From Furcasterigmium furcatum (lineage: Eukaryota; Ascomycota; Sordariomycetes; Glomerellales; Plectosphaerellaceae): a stretch of DNA of 64,000 bases. The notes under the pieces were generated by a model. That model was not told the DNA's origin, made no database searches, and worked only from the letters and a program-made list of their open reading frames with translations. Of the stretch, positions 44,569 through 56,800 are shown piece by piece (position 1 is the stretch's first letter; each line of letters begins with the position of its first letter). A program made the translations under genes and the position numbers. The stretch is taken from contig BCIA01000006.1 in assembly GCA_001599815.1 (NCBI GenBank), positions 4,218,961 through 4,282,960 on the forward strand, read 5' to 3'.

Positions 44569-45699
44569 GTGGCCCGGCGAGCTCGGTCATCGGTCTCCTG
44601 GATGTCCGGAGATTAATCATAGTGAGTGAGAGTCCAGTCCGTCCTGAGGCTCACCAGTGAGACGGGAGGAGGAGGGGTAAGTCGGTACTAGTTCCTATGT
44701 AGGTATCTATGTAAGCATCCCAAGCCCAAGCCGGAGCCAGAGTCAGATACTCGTATGCACCATCCACGCACGCGGCGCGTGGTGCTTCCTTTCCCGATTG
44801 CTGACAGGCACCACGAACCCATTTCTAATAAGAAAGGGCTACTGTATCTGACATACATCCATACTGAGCTACTTTTACAAACTAGTGATGATGCGCTCCG
44901 CTGCGTCTGGGTAAGACGAGTCCCGAAACAGAAGATCGAATGCGAGCTGCGAGCGCGGGTCCGTGATGAGACGAACTGCTGATGCTGATGCGACGCCCTG
45001 CCCTGCCCTGCCGTGCCCCGCGGAGCCATTCCGTTCTGTCTGTCTGCCTCCCTGGACTAACACGGTAGTCTAATCAACCCTAGGCCAAGGGATCATCTCC
45101 CACGACGAGCGGCGCGGCCTGGAGGACGAGCCCGCCGTCCGACGAGCGAGTGACAAGTGCGACGCCAGCGCCGCCAGAGGCACGGCATGTACCGTCCTTG
45201 CGTCTCCTCGTGCTCAACTCCGTCACTCCGTCCCAGCCCACCAGCTGATCCATGCAGCTTTCTAGGGCTGTGCAGCGCGATGGCTCTCCACCGTGGGCCG
45301 ACCGGGCTGCCGGGCAATATAACTCGGCGCTGGGCAAGTACTTACTGACGTTAAGTAAGGAAAGGCAGGTCTCTTGCTCCCTCACCCCTCATGAGCAGAG
45401 CTTGGCACGCAGTAGTCCATGTCCAAGCATGTGCGTGCCCTTCTAGACGCTTTCCTGGATGTTGCCCTACCGGGCGGCCGTGGTGACCGTTGCTCGTGCC
45501 ACGGGGGGGCCGGCTGGATGCTCTTCTCTGTAGTAACTTGTCGTTAGGTAGGTAGTAGATTGTAACTTGAGAGTCGGATCCTCGTACGGATGCAATGAGC
45601 TCCTGGTGCGTCGTGTCAGTCAATCAATCCTGACATAGTGCTACAAGGAGCAGTAAACAGTTCAGTGCTACTCAGCGAGGTTTGGGCGAGCGAGCGGCG

Positions 45700-46660
45700 C
45701 CGGATGCACACGCCCCCCTTTTGACAGGGCAGCCCGGCGCCATTACACGCCCCCTACCCCTTCCCCCTTCCCCTATCCCTCCCCCCACCACACCACCCAG
45801 CTGCACCCGGGCTCCTCTCACCCTCCCGCCTGCACTGTCTGTCCGTCCCGTCGCCGTCGTGCTCGCCCAGGCTGGCCCTGCCAGGCCTGCCCTTGCTGAC
45901 ACCACCTCACAGGGCAGGACAGGGTCCGGTCCATCCCCAACCCAGGCAGGCAGAAGCCCTTCCATGCATCAGTGCAAGTTCCTCCCGCGCCGCCGCCGCC
46001 TCTCAGGTGGCTCGCTTCCCTTCCCTTCCGTCCCTGCACGCCCCCCCGCCCTGCCCACTGCCCACCCCCCTACAACTCCCGTCGAAGTCCCATTCCCATC
46101 CTCTGCCCCCCTCTGCTCTTACGAGTACCACTCCATGCGTCGGCCGCGAAGAGGTGTATCCCCGATCGCCCATAAGCAACAGCCCTGCGAGTCTCGATAC
46201 ACCCCGCCGCAGGCCGGCAGCAGCACCAGCCAACAGCCAGCCAGCCTCTGAGATTTGAATGTACCTCTCTCTCCCATGTAAGGTCGTCTCGTCGTCGTAC
46301 CCGAACTCCTCCCCAGCTCGCCCCCCGTCACTCCGTCCCACCTCTCCAGCCAGCCAGAGCCGTCCGTCTTCCCTGTTGACTACTAGTAGTCGGCGGTTCC
46401 CTGGCACCTCCGACGAAATACCTCCATACTCCCTCATCAGTCGTGCAGACCAGACAGACCAGACCCAGTCACACACCTCGTCTGTTTGTCTGCCTGCCTG
46501 CTGGAACCTGCGCTAAGCCCTTCGACTCGATCTCGAACCCGCAACGCCCCCGGGACACGACGCTCGCCCGACTCGTGGTCGCCTCCAGCACCGCCGCCCT
46601 GAACTGCATCGATCCTAGTAGGGACCCATAGCCGCCGAGTTTGGCCCGTCACGCACTACA
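45700..46660 (+). promoter_or_regulatory. Long C/T-rich tract upstream of the zinc-finger gene
   Basis: Over nearly 1 kb the plus strand is strongly rich in C and T, with runs such as CCCCCTACCCC, and poor in G and A. Pyrimidine-rich stretches are usual near fungal transcription starts, but this one is long. It suggests a long leader or a broad promoter for the gene at 47137. Confidence 0.45.
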
Positions 46661-47136
46661 CTACACTCGGCTGCTTGGCTGGCACGGTAGCGAGTAGCCA
46701 GCCCGTCCGTGGTCCTCCGGTATATCTCAGCTGGGCGTCTCGTCTCGCTTCAGCAAAGCCACAACAACACTCCCTTTCAAGACCAGACCAGACCACACCA
46801 CGAGGGCCCCCCCAATCCGTCCAGACACGAGGTCCTCCAGCTGTCCCGTAAGCAGCTGAACAACAGACGACGACCCCGTCATCGACTCCATACCGCACAT
46901 TGCGTAAACGCCCTCGCCACTTACGACGTACCTACTACTTACAACGTAGTCCCTCCCGAGGAGACAATCTCTCGGGCCCTGGTCAACGCCGCGCACTACT
47001 TACCACTCCCGTCTGTCTCACAAATCTAGTCAGTCCCCATGGTGCTGCTGTGTCGACACCAGTAATTCGCCCGATCTTTATTCTTCGGCGACTCGACTCA
47101 TACGACACCCGCCACTGATCACATCTCCCCGACACC

Positions 47137-49193
47137 ATGGCGGCACCACCCCGGTATCGAGAGCTCGGGGGCCTCCCTGGCTCGGCCGGCGCGCCCGCGA
47201 TATTCATAGAGACGAGCTCCTCCCAGCGCTTCGGCGCCCCAGAACGCCATGACATCTACTCATCATCCGTCGCAATGTCCATACCCGGCTCCGTCGACCC
47301 CAGAGATGCGCCTCCCCCGCCGCTCCCGCCGCCGAAGCACTTCCCCCCCGACGGGCCTCCCTATTCCGACGAACCTCGCGCCTTCCACCGTGGCCCGTCC
47401 TCGTTCAGTCCCCGTGACAACAGCCATGTGGGAAGCATTGGGAGCTTCATGGAGGATTTCGGCAAGCGACGGGATATCAGCAGGTTCAAGAGGGACAAGG
47501 ACGAGGGCTATGCGAGCCTCTCGTCTGCTGGCTCCATACGGTACGCCCAACCCGAGGCACGGGGCATTGCGAGCCCTTGCAACGTGCAGTATAGACAATC
47601 GGTTGCTGATCCCAAGACCTGCAGATCTGAGAACTCCTTGCCCAGTTTCGGGCAGTTCCATAACCGCTTCCAGCTGGAATCAGGGGCAGACGCCCTGGCA
47701 GACATGAAGAAGAAGCTCGACCCGTTGAGGACAATCGACAACAGGCCAAGCACCGGACGGTCCCTACTATCCGCCTCGATGGGCGATTCCCTCGGTCCCC
47801 CTATGGAGCACCACCGCCTCCCTGCCCTGTCTCTGCCGAGCCATCCAAAGGCGAATGTTTCCATGCTCGATTCCCCCGACCGCTTCACCCAGACGCCGCT
47901 CCATAACACCATCACGCCCTTCAGCCACACCTTTTCTTCGGGGTACGGGCCGGCGGGCTACAGGTCGCCCAACAGCGCCTCCGACAACGAGAGGTCGCCG
48001 CCGAACCGGACGCGGAGGATCAACAGCGATGACGCGTCAACACAGGGCAGCTACGACATGGAGGACATGGAGATGGACGAGGCCTCGATGAACCGGCTGC
48101 GGATCGACGAGCACCCGACAATAGGCTCGAAGCGCAGGGCATCGTCTCCCCCGAGCGATATCCCCGGGGGTCTCTCTGCTCTGACATCGCAGGGTGACAT
48201 GGTCCGACGCCGAGACGTGTCGTCGCGGGGCTCTCCCACCCCGAGGCTGGGACCTACCTCAGCAGGCCCAGTCACATCGGCGGCGGCGCGGAACCGGTCA
48301 TTCAACCTCTCCCTACTCACCGGAAACACCCTTCCAGTGGGCAACTCTTCGTATGGGAAGCTGTCACCAGGGGGGCTATCTCCCGGTGCGCTCTCCGGTG
48401 GCCTGTCGCCCGTCGCGACGGACATCAGCTGCAGCTCGCCCTACAGCACGCCACACTCAACCAACCCCTCGCCCCGGGGATCGATGTCGAGGGCGCCCCA
48501 TCAGCGCACCGTCAGCAGCGTGAGCGGTGTGAGCGGCGTGAGCGAGAGCAGGTCTTTCGCCTCGCCGCGCAAACTCACCGAAGTGAGCAAGCCCAACGGC
48601 GCCAAGCTGCAAGGGTTCTTCATGTGCGAGTGTTGCCCGAAGAAGCCCAAGAAGTTCGAGACGGCGGAAGAGCTCAGGTAAGCAAGCCACACAGCCATAA
48701 CTCTCCGGCCGACACCGGGACGTGGGACTAACAAAACGTCAGCGCGCATGAATTGGAAAAACAGTACGAGTGCGCATACTGCGGCAACCGCTTCAAGAAC
48801 AAGAACGAGGCGGAGCGCCACCAGAACAGCCTTCACGTCCGCAGACACAGCTGGAGCTGTTCGGCGCTCAAGGGCTTCGACCGGGCGTTCCACGAGAGCA
48901 CGAACCGCCCGGGAGAGGCAGATACGTGCGGGTACTGCGGGGAGGACTTCCCGCGCAGTGGGCTCGGGCCCGGGGCGTCGGCGCCGCGGCACGTCACGGA
49001 CCAGAACTGGGAGGAGCGCATCCGGCATCTGCAGGAGACGCACAAGTTCAGGGAGTGCAACAGCAGCAAGAAGTTCTTCCGGGCCGACCACTTCCGCCAG
49101 CATCTCAAGCACAGCCACGCGGGGACCAGCGGCAAGTGGACGAACATGCTTGAGAACGCCTGCATGATTGAGGAGGACCCGACCCCGCGGTAA
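47137..49193 (+). CDS. C2H2 zinc-finger protein, probable transcription factor
   Basis: A 663-residue protein, exons 47137-48677 and 48743-49193. The first 480 residues are Ser/Pro-rich and probably disordered, with a basic patch (FGKRRDISRFKRDKDEG) and an acidic patch (DMEDMEMDEASMNRLRIDE). The C-terminal 170 residues hold the fingers: an irregular first one beginning FMCECCPKKPKKF and continuing over the intron (SAHELEKQYEC); a clear C-x2-C-x12-H-x4-H finger, CAYCGNRFKNKNEAERH; and a third CGYC...H-type unit (TCGYCGEDF with RHLQETHKF). Atypical C-terminal finger arrays of this kind occur in fungal regulators; I cannot name the orthologue. A very large gene-free region lies upstream. Confidence 0.85.
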
Positions 49194-50853
49194 GGGCCGT
49201 TTGTCTGTCCATCTGAGCGCGAGAGGTGAGGTAGGTCCCGTTGAGACGAACTGCCGCTCTCGGCGTATCGACGATGCCCACCCTCGGAGTGCCCGTTCTG
49301 GCAAAAGGCGGTGGCACAGCCAGCTCACACTCGTCCAATGCAGCCTGGCACTGCGCATGCACCCGGTCACCACTGGCTGGGTTTTATCTCTCCGCTGCTT
49401 ACACCTCTCGGGGTTCCGCCGCTACCCGGCCGCCCCCCCCGTGCGGCTGGGAGACGCGGGACCTCCTTCTCCTCCTGCTCCTCTGCGCAATGGCGCAACG
49501 TCCATTCGATCAGCCGCCCGTCCAACACGGTGCGAGCGTCGGACAGGAGGGGGGGCTAGTACTTCCTAGCGAGGCGAAAATTGCCGAGAGGGAGGGGGGA
49601 TCAGAGCCATCGTGGGACATGACGGGCGGGAAGGGGGAGGACGAACGAACGAACAGCAGCCATTTTGATTTTGATCGCATGGACCACCATCCCCGAGCGC
49701 AGCACGATTCCTGTCTTTTTTCCTCGTACCTATACACGGATTCTCAGCAGTACATTTTTTGTCATTCCCGGCCAGACACGACACACATACATACGAAAGG
49801 CGTCTTCATCCCGGGGCGGGACGGCGGTTTTGCCTGGTCGAATTGGCGGCGGGACGGATCGGCGGCGGGCAGGGCGAGGACGCGGCGCGTTTCTTTCTCC
49901 TGTCGCGCCCGTTTCCGGTCTCACAGCCCTGGCGATACACTCGTAGCGGTTGCTTGCATAGCTTCTCTCTCACTGTAGGCGTTGTGCTTTCTGAGGGACT
50001 CGGCGCCGGCATGTACTTTTGGGGCGGGCAGACGGGCTGCGGCGCCTGGGGGAGCACGTGGTACACGGAGGGGTTGACGGCGGTGGCGGCCATGACTGAA
50101 CGAGTTCCAGGATCGAGCAAGCAAACATTGTTGTTCTCAGCTATCATTTGTTGGATATTGGGTGGGCTGAACGGCACGGACGGAAAATAAAATGAGAATC
50201 GATACAGAGTACCAAGTGTTGGCTTGACGTCCTGTTCAGCTGTGATGTGCTGGGGAGAATCTCTTAGCTAAGAGGTGAGCGAGAGATTGTCTCCGGTGGT
50301 GAATGTCGCGGTGGATGCCGGTTGCGGAAAACGGTCAAGGGGTCCGGTCCAGAATGTCGAAGGTGACATGGAGACAGCCCAGGCTCCTCCCGCTCACCGG
50401 CGCGTTGAAGAATCACCCAAGAGGGAAACGGTCGGGCTGCGTCACGTGGCGTTTCTCAGCCCTACCAAACGGGCGCCCGGGGGACGATTTAATCCGACAG
50501 GGCGGACTGGAGCCGGGCCGTCAGGTCGTCGTTGGCGCCTTCCATTCCGCTCAAGGGCCCTAACTGAGTGTGGCAGGTGGGGTCTTACCGTGCCGAGGAT
50601 TTTGAGTCGACGTTTTTCGGATGCCCCGCGATCGATGATACAGACTCAGAGACAACTCGACGACACTCACATGCGACCTATGCAGCACATCTAGAACGCG
50701 CCGTTTGGACACCTGGTTTTCATTTGGGGACACTCGCCTCATCGACCGCCGAGCGATCATTTCCCCTAGAAATCGAGAACCCAGGTCATTTAGCATTACC
50801 CCCGCCAAGTTTTGCCCCTCGTTCATCTGGATTGATATCGACATTGTCGCCGC
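49194..50853. other. Intergenic, 1.7 kb
   Basis: It holds the 3' flank of the zinc-finger gene and the promoter of the phosphatase gene. Frames here are short and GC-driven; no gene was supported. Confidence 0.5.
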
Positions 50854-52257
50854 ATGAACCCCAGCCTTGACGGGAAGAGAGACGACTTGGACGAGGACTT
50901 GCTGGGAAGCCTGAGGAGCAGCTGTGTCGGCATGGCTCTCAACAGGATCGAGGGTGACGAGGAGTTGTATGTCGGAGGGTAAGATGTCCCATCCCTGAGG
51001 AGTCTGTCTCCTCGCTCTCACGAGCCTGGGCGCCGCGACTGACCCTCGCGCAGCATCTGGGCCCTGAAGCGCCCGACAGCCCTCGCAGACCGTAGGATCA
51101 CGCACATCTTGTCCGTCGTTCGGACCCTCCCGTCGGAGACATGGGGCAATAAGTACCGCCACTTGGTCGTCGACGTGGATGACGTCGAGGATGAGGACCT
51201 GCTGTACCATATGCCCCGGGCGGTGAGGTATATCAACCAGGCGCTGCATCCTGACAGCGCGGAGAGCTCGACATCGCGAGAATCAACTGTTGAGAAGGAT
51301 AAGGCCGCGGAGGATGACGACGCCATCACACCCGCGCCGGAGCTGCAAAACCTCTCGCTCGACGACTCGCCTTCGACGCCGGGTGCCGTGTTCGTCCACT
51401 GCGCCATGGGCAAGTCCCGATCAGTCGCCGTGACCGCGGCATACCTCCTATTCAAGCATCCGTCGAAGTTCGGCCGCGCGTCGCATGAGCCGGTGCGGGC
51501 GGCGTCCAAGTCCTCCACCGGAAGCTCCGCCGACCGGAGCAAGTCAACCCGTGCGGCGGTCCAGGCGGCAGTGGCGCACATCCGGAGGACGCGGGAGATA
51601 GCAGAGCCCAACGACGGGTTCATGCGCCAGCTCGAGATGTGGTGGGACATGGGCTGCCCCGCCGCCGAGGGGGAGCTGGAGGCTCACCCGATCTACCAGA
51701 AGTGGACGTACAACCGCGAGGTCCAGGAGAGCCTTGCCGTCGGCGAGGCGCCGGCCCGCCTGCGCTTCGAGGACGAGGAGCGGGCAAAGGTCGCCGCCGC
51801 TTCCTCCGAAGAAGGGCAGCAGCGGGGCAAGGAGCTGCGGTGCAAGAAGTGCAGGCGCGTCATCGCCACGTCGACCTTCGTTCTGGACCACCAGCCTACC
51901 GAAAATAGCAGCAAGCAGCAGCGAAGCGGCGCCGATGCGTCTTGTCAGCATTTCTTCATCGAGCCGCTCGGCTGGATGCGGAATACGCTCGAGACGGGAG
52001 AGCTGGAGGGCAGGCTCGCGTGTCCGAACGAGAAGTGCGGCGCGAGCCTGGGGCGGTTCAGCTGGAAGGGGTTCCGGTGCAACTGCGGCGGGTGGGTCAC
52101 GCCCGCGTTTAGTCTCGCGAAGGGCCGGGTGGACGAGGCTCTCGCACCGGTTGGGGGCTCCGGGGGGCGGCGGCCCGGTGCTGCGGCGGATGCAGCGGCG
52201 AGGGCGGCGCTGGGGATCAGATCACCGCCCAGCGTGGGTAGTCCTGGGCGTCTTTGA
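50854..52257 (+). CDS. YVH1: Dual-specificity phosphatase Yvh1
   Basis: A dual-specificity protein phosphatase; its yeast relative helps release Mrt4 during maturation of the 60S ribosomal stalk. Exons are 50854-50978 and 51054-52257, giving 442 residues. The phosphatase domain starts at MALNRIEGDEELYVGG and carries the catalytic loop VHCAMGKSRS (about 154-163), i.e. HCx5R, with the general-acid region before it. Two low-complexity inserts widen the domain compared with yeast. The C-terminal zinc-binding domain, diagnostic of Yvh1, has CKKCRR, CQHFFIEPLGWM, CPNEKCGASLGRFSW and CNCGGWVTPAF. The ending is Ala/Gly-rich. Both the domain order and the motifs make the assignment firm. Confidence 0.95.
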
Positions 52258-53834
52258 GGGCAGGTCTCAACTGGGCACTGAGAGGGAAGTCATGAGTAGA
52301 TAGCATATACCGCATACACTCACAATATTGACAAGCAATTCGCTGACCCATTTCCTTGACATTGTCGTTTGGTCACTGGTGATTGCTGTTCTTCTTGGGC
52401 GACTGGGGCTTCAAGGAGATACCGAAATATCACCCCCAAATCAACCAGCTTAAATACACCTCGCACGGATTTAAGCAACAGTCATCTCGTAGCAGGTCTT
52501 GGCATTAGATAATTTCTGAATGCTGCCCATCAGTTTACGAGGGTTTCCTGAATCAGATAAGCAGGGTGACAAGAAAGGAATCAGGGCCGTCGACACGGGT
52601 TGATGCTGAGCAGGGACAAAAAGGGGGAAGATACCATAGGAATCCCAGTGGGCCAAAGGCAGTCTCCTGTTCACGCAGCTTATCAGGTCAGAGATCCCGC
52701 TACATATAAACCTTCTCGATGTGGCGTTACGAGAAGATACATATAGACGTTGAAAGTAAGTACGCCCTTATTAGCGTATCCATGGGAGAGCGGAGGCGCT
52801 CTAGGCAGCAAGGCTGGCTGAAGGAGCGGCGAGGCATAAAAGAGACCAAAAGCCCCTGGTTTCAAGCCTGGCTTAGAGAGTGCGCGGAGAGAAAGCGGGC
52901 GTTGGTCTGGGATGGCTGCGATGGCCTTCTTGAGGGGCGACGGAGGAGGGAAAAGGTAAACTCCCCACCCCCATGATGCACAAGCGAGGACCATTTATTT
53001 TAAGGAACAATTGTTTAGCACCTGCCTCGAGACAAGAAATAGGTAGTGTACTTCTGAATGTCTTTTGTATCATCTAAACACGAAAGTCTTGCTAGCTCCA
53101 TGAGTGCTGGGTGCTCTGGTAGAAGTATCAAAGGCCGGCATGGAAAGGGGGTTCTACGTCCGGGCGACATGTCGCAATTTAAAGTGGAGGTAATCGGATG
53201 AGAGGGTAGAAAAGAATGTGCGAGCAGCCACTTGCCTGAGAGTCAACGAGAGACACGGTGGCTGAGGGCTAAAAACGCCATGTTCTGAGGAGTCTCACGG
53301 ATACAACACCGTTGGAGCGTTTATACTGCATTATGAATTTGTGGACAAGTTGGTTGAATCAGGAAAAGGTTATTGAGGCGGCTTGAAAAGTTGTTCACGT
53401 GAACATAACTTGTACCCCTTAGCCAGGGGAGCAGACTCGACTCACGACCTGAAGATGTCCATGTCCTTTAGATACCTAAACGATGTCAAGCTTCACCAAT
53501 TGTCAGACCTGAATCTATCGTGATATACTAGGATGGGGCCTGTCTTCATCTGTGGGCAGTCGTAACTTGGGATCTCAAGACCAGATTTCGAGCCACCAAG
53601 AATGTTCACCATGTCCCAACAAATGCCCATTTTCGACATCAGCCACCCGACATCAAAAAGCTTCCAGAGGGCTTAAGGTTGGAAACCTTGCTCGTTTTAA
53701 AATGATGGCACATATATGTTCCCTGCTTTCATATTCCCTTCTCCCTTCTACGTAGCTATAAAGTGGCATCACCTCTCTCTGCGCAGGGCCCCAGATCCCG
53801 ACTTCATCAAGACGCGTTACAAATTCGTGACGAA
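52258..53834. other. Intergenic, 1.6 kb
   Basis: This is more AT-rich than its surroundings. No gene or RNA was recognised. Confidence 0.5.
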
Positions 53835-56800
53835 ATGAGACTTTCTCCCCTCTCTTTGCTCGTGACGGGAGTCGCCGGCGTTTTCGCCAGCGAAGTGCCC
53901 GTCCACGAGTACGACGCACCTCCTCCGCCCATCGGCCAGGGCAACATTCCGCCCCAAGGAGACCCAGAATGTGCTGAAATGGCAAAGGTCCTCGAAGCTT
54001 TCGTACCACCTGCGGCTCAGTGGTCCAGGCCGGCATCTACAGAAACCCCCTCCTTGTTTCAGCATCCAGAGCTTCAGCAATATGGGCCGCTGCTGGACTT
54101 CATCGCCGACTTCAACAGACTGGTCCTGCTCCAGGAGGCCAAGAACGCCGGCCCGGAGAAGGGCCCCATCTCACTGGATGCCGTGCAAGGAGACTCCTTC
54201 AGAGCTCATATGGGACTCTTGAAGTCTTCTCTCGACATGAGCAAGGCTGTTTCCCAGGCATACGATGCAAGGGTGATGGATCAGATCAAGCATAACATTG
54301 CGGCAAAACATGCTCAAATCCTACGGTCGAATGCTACCGCTGATATTGCAGGCTACAACGGCACAGAGTCAGCATCGAACTCGACTTGGCACTCCCCTGT
54401 GAGCCCATCCTCGGTGTTGAGGGGTAACTCGATAGCCCACATTCTTGGGAACTCAACCGGTAATTCCACGAGCAACGTGGCTGGAGCTCTTCATCGACCT
54501 GAAGAGGAACAGGGCACCTCGGACAAGCCGGCTCCTGAGCTATCTCCCAAGGCACCGACCGAGCCTCAACGTACTCCTGGGGCCGAACAACAAACAGCAG
54601 GTGCCATCACCGAGCATCAGGAGCCCGAGCAGGGTGACAACAAAGCCTGGATCGCAGGCGCGGTCCTCGGCCCGCTGCTGGGCCCCGTTGGCGTGTACTT
54701 TCTCGGATCAGGGATCAAGGACCTCGTGAGAGCCCGTCAGCTGGGCTGGATGAGCAAGATCCCGAATCTTTACTCAGACCCAAATCTTGTCTCGGATGTT
54801 TCTTCGACGTATTCCTGGATGGACAAGATCTCGAACATCCCTTCGACTTCCGCGGATTCCTTCACCACCATTGACGCGATGTCCTCCGACGGCGGCACCC
54901 CGGGACTCTCTGACGCTGCGATGGACAGCTGGGTTAAGAGCATCAGCAAGAACCCGCGTCTGCACTCTTCCGACCTCAACAGCGACTTCTTCAAGTCGAC
55001 CGAGTCTCTCAAGCCGCCTGAATGGATCAAGTACACGGGGCAAGAATACCAAATCAACAACCCGGCCCAGCAGCCTGGAACGAGCCCGTTCGTCGATGGC
55101 ACCGAAGCCGACTTCATGCGATGGGTCGAGAACAACCACGAGGGCCTGAGATCCTTGGAGAACAGGCTTCCCGAACTGCCCAATGATGTCCAGTTGGATA
55201 CGCCCGACCAGCCGCGGGTCAAGACTCCGGATAGTTTCCGGTCAGACCTTCAGCCAGACGTTCAGCCAGACATGGGCGACCACCCGGAACTCCAGCAACT
55301 CAGGCAACAGGTCGGAGAGAGGATGGGGAGAATGTCGCCGGATGGAATCGTCCGCCCGAGGCCCCAGTACGGTTGGAACAACCCCAATGGAAACCTGAAC
55401 GGGCCGCCGCCACTGAACAATCACGTCCCTCTGGAGTCCTTGAACCAAATCCCTGGCAGTGAGGGATCTGAGGTTCTCAACTCGGTTTCAAACCCTGCTG
55501 GTGGCGCAGCTGGTGCCGCCCAAGCAGGTGGTGTCGCGGGAAGCGTTGGCGCACCGGCTGCTCCCATGGCTGCCGCGGCTCAGGCTGCTCCAGTGGTCGC
55601 CCCAGCTGCCGGTGCGGTTGGAGCCGGGGCGGCCGGAGCAGCCGGCGTTGGTACTGCGGCTGGTGCACCTGCTGCTGCGGCCGGAGGCCTTGCCGGTGGT
55701 CTCGGGGGCGCCGGAGGAGCAGCGGGTTCCTTGGTTGGCGGAGTCGCCGGTGCCGGGAGCATTATTGGCGCAACAACTGATGTGGCGGGCTCGGTCGTGC
55801 AAGCTGGGACCGACATCGTATCGGGTGCGGCCAACACTGTTGGTGGCTTCTTCGGGGCACTCGGCAATCTCTTCAACTCTGGTAACTCGGGCTCGGCGGC
55901 TAGCGGGCTGGTGGAAGATACTGCGAGCGTCTTGCACCAGGACCACCGACATCAGGTGGCCGAGCCCGAAGCTCATCAGCAAGAGCAGATCCAAGAGGAG
56001 CATCATGAGGAGCACCGTGAGGAGCGTCCTGACGAGTATTACAACGAGTATTATGACCAGCATCATGACGAGTCCTACGGCAAAAGCGAAAAGGAGGCTG
56101 CTGTGGCGCCGGAGCAGCCGAAGAAGGAGCACGTCCCAGACACGTCTGAGGAGAAAACTGCCACAGGACCACAAGAAGTCAAGACGCATCAGGAATCTCT
56201 CGATGCGGACCCGGTACCCGAGGTCGTCGACAAGGCTCCCTCCCAGGACGACGGAAACAGCCAGATGGACCAGAAGGAGGACGCCGAAGGCACCGCCGCA
56301 TTTTCTGCAGACGCGGAGAGCACCATTACCGTTGTTGAAAACGCCGAGAGCACCACCACCGTTACTGAAGACGCCGAGAGCACCACCACTGTTGTTGAAG
56401 TCGCCGTCAAGGAGTCGAGCCAGCCAAGCGTCAGGGAGTCGAACCAGCCGACATTCAAAAAGTCGAGCCAGCCAAGGGTCAAGGTGTCTGACATCAAGTC
56501 AGACCCAGGGGCCCAAACCGCCTCAAAATCGGCACCTCAATCAGAATCATCAAAGGCCGGCGACAGTGCCACCACGACCCAGGTGTACGTCCCGGCAGCG
56601 CCCGAGGCGACACCAGATGACATGGAGTTTGAGTTCCGCCCGCTGACGACGTTCCTTGACCACAAGGAGATTCCCCGCTGGACAACCGTTACCCGGCCCT
56701 TGACGACAGTCACGAGCGGCCTCGAACCGAGTCAGTCGCCGTTCTACTTGGTCTCTGGCGTCTACATCGCGAATGTCGAGGTAGTCGAGACCGTGTACGG

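Larger units (their letters stand above)
37861..47136. other. 9.3-kb stretch without a recognisable gene
   Basis: Many frames of 60-190 residues occur on both strands, but all are low-complexity, GC-driven and without any domain or splice pattern I can follow. No tRNA-like B box with a matching stem was found. The stretch is not AT-rich, so it is not an obvious RIP-degraded transposon. Its right third is pyrimidine-rich and looks like an extended promoter/leader of the zinc-finger gene. A small AT-rich palindrome (AATAACTA / TAGTTATT, 43639-43661) lies in the middle. Confidence 0.55.

Noticed and set aside
48501..49373. 290-residue open frame antisense to the zinc-finger gene
   Set aside because: A shadow frame of GC-rich coding sequence with no family motif.
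51018..51650. 210-residue open frame antisense to the Yvh1 gene
   Set aside because: The plus strand carries the phosphatase signature. The antisense product is Ser/Arg-rich noise.
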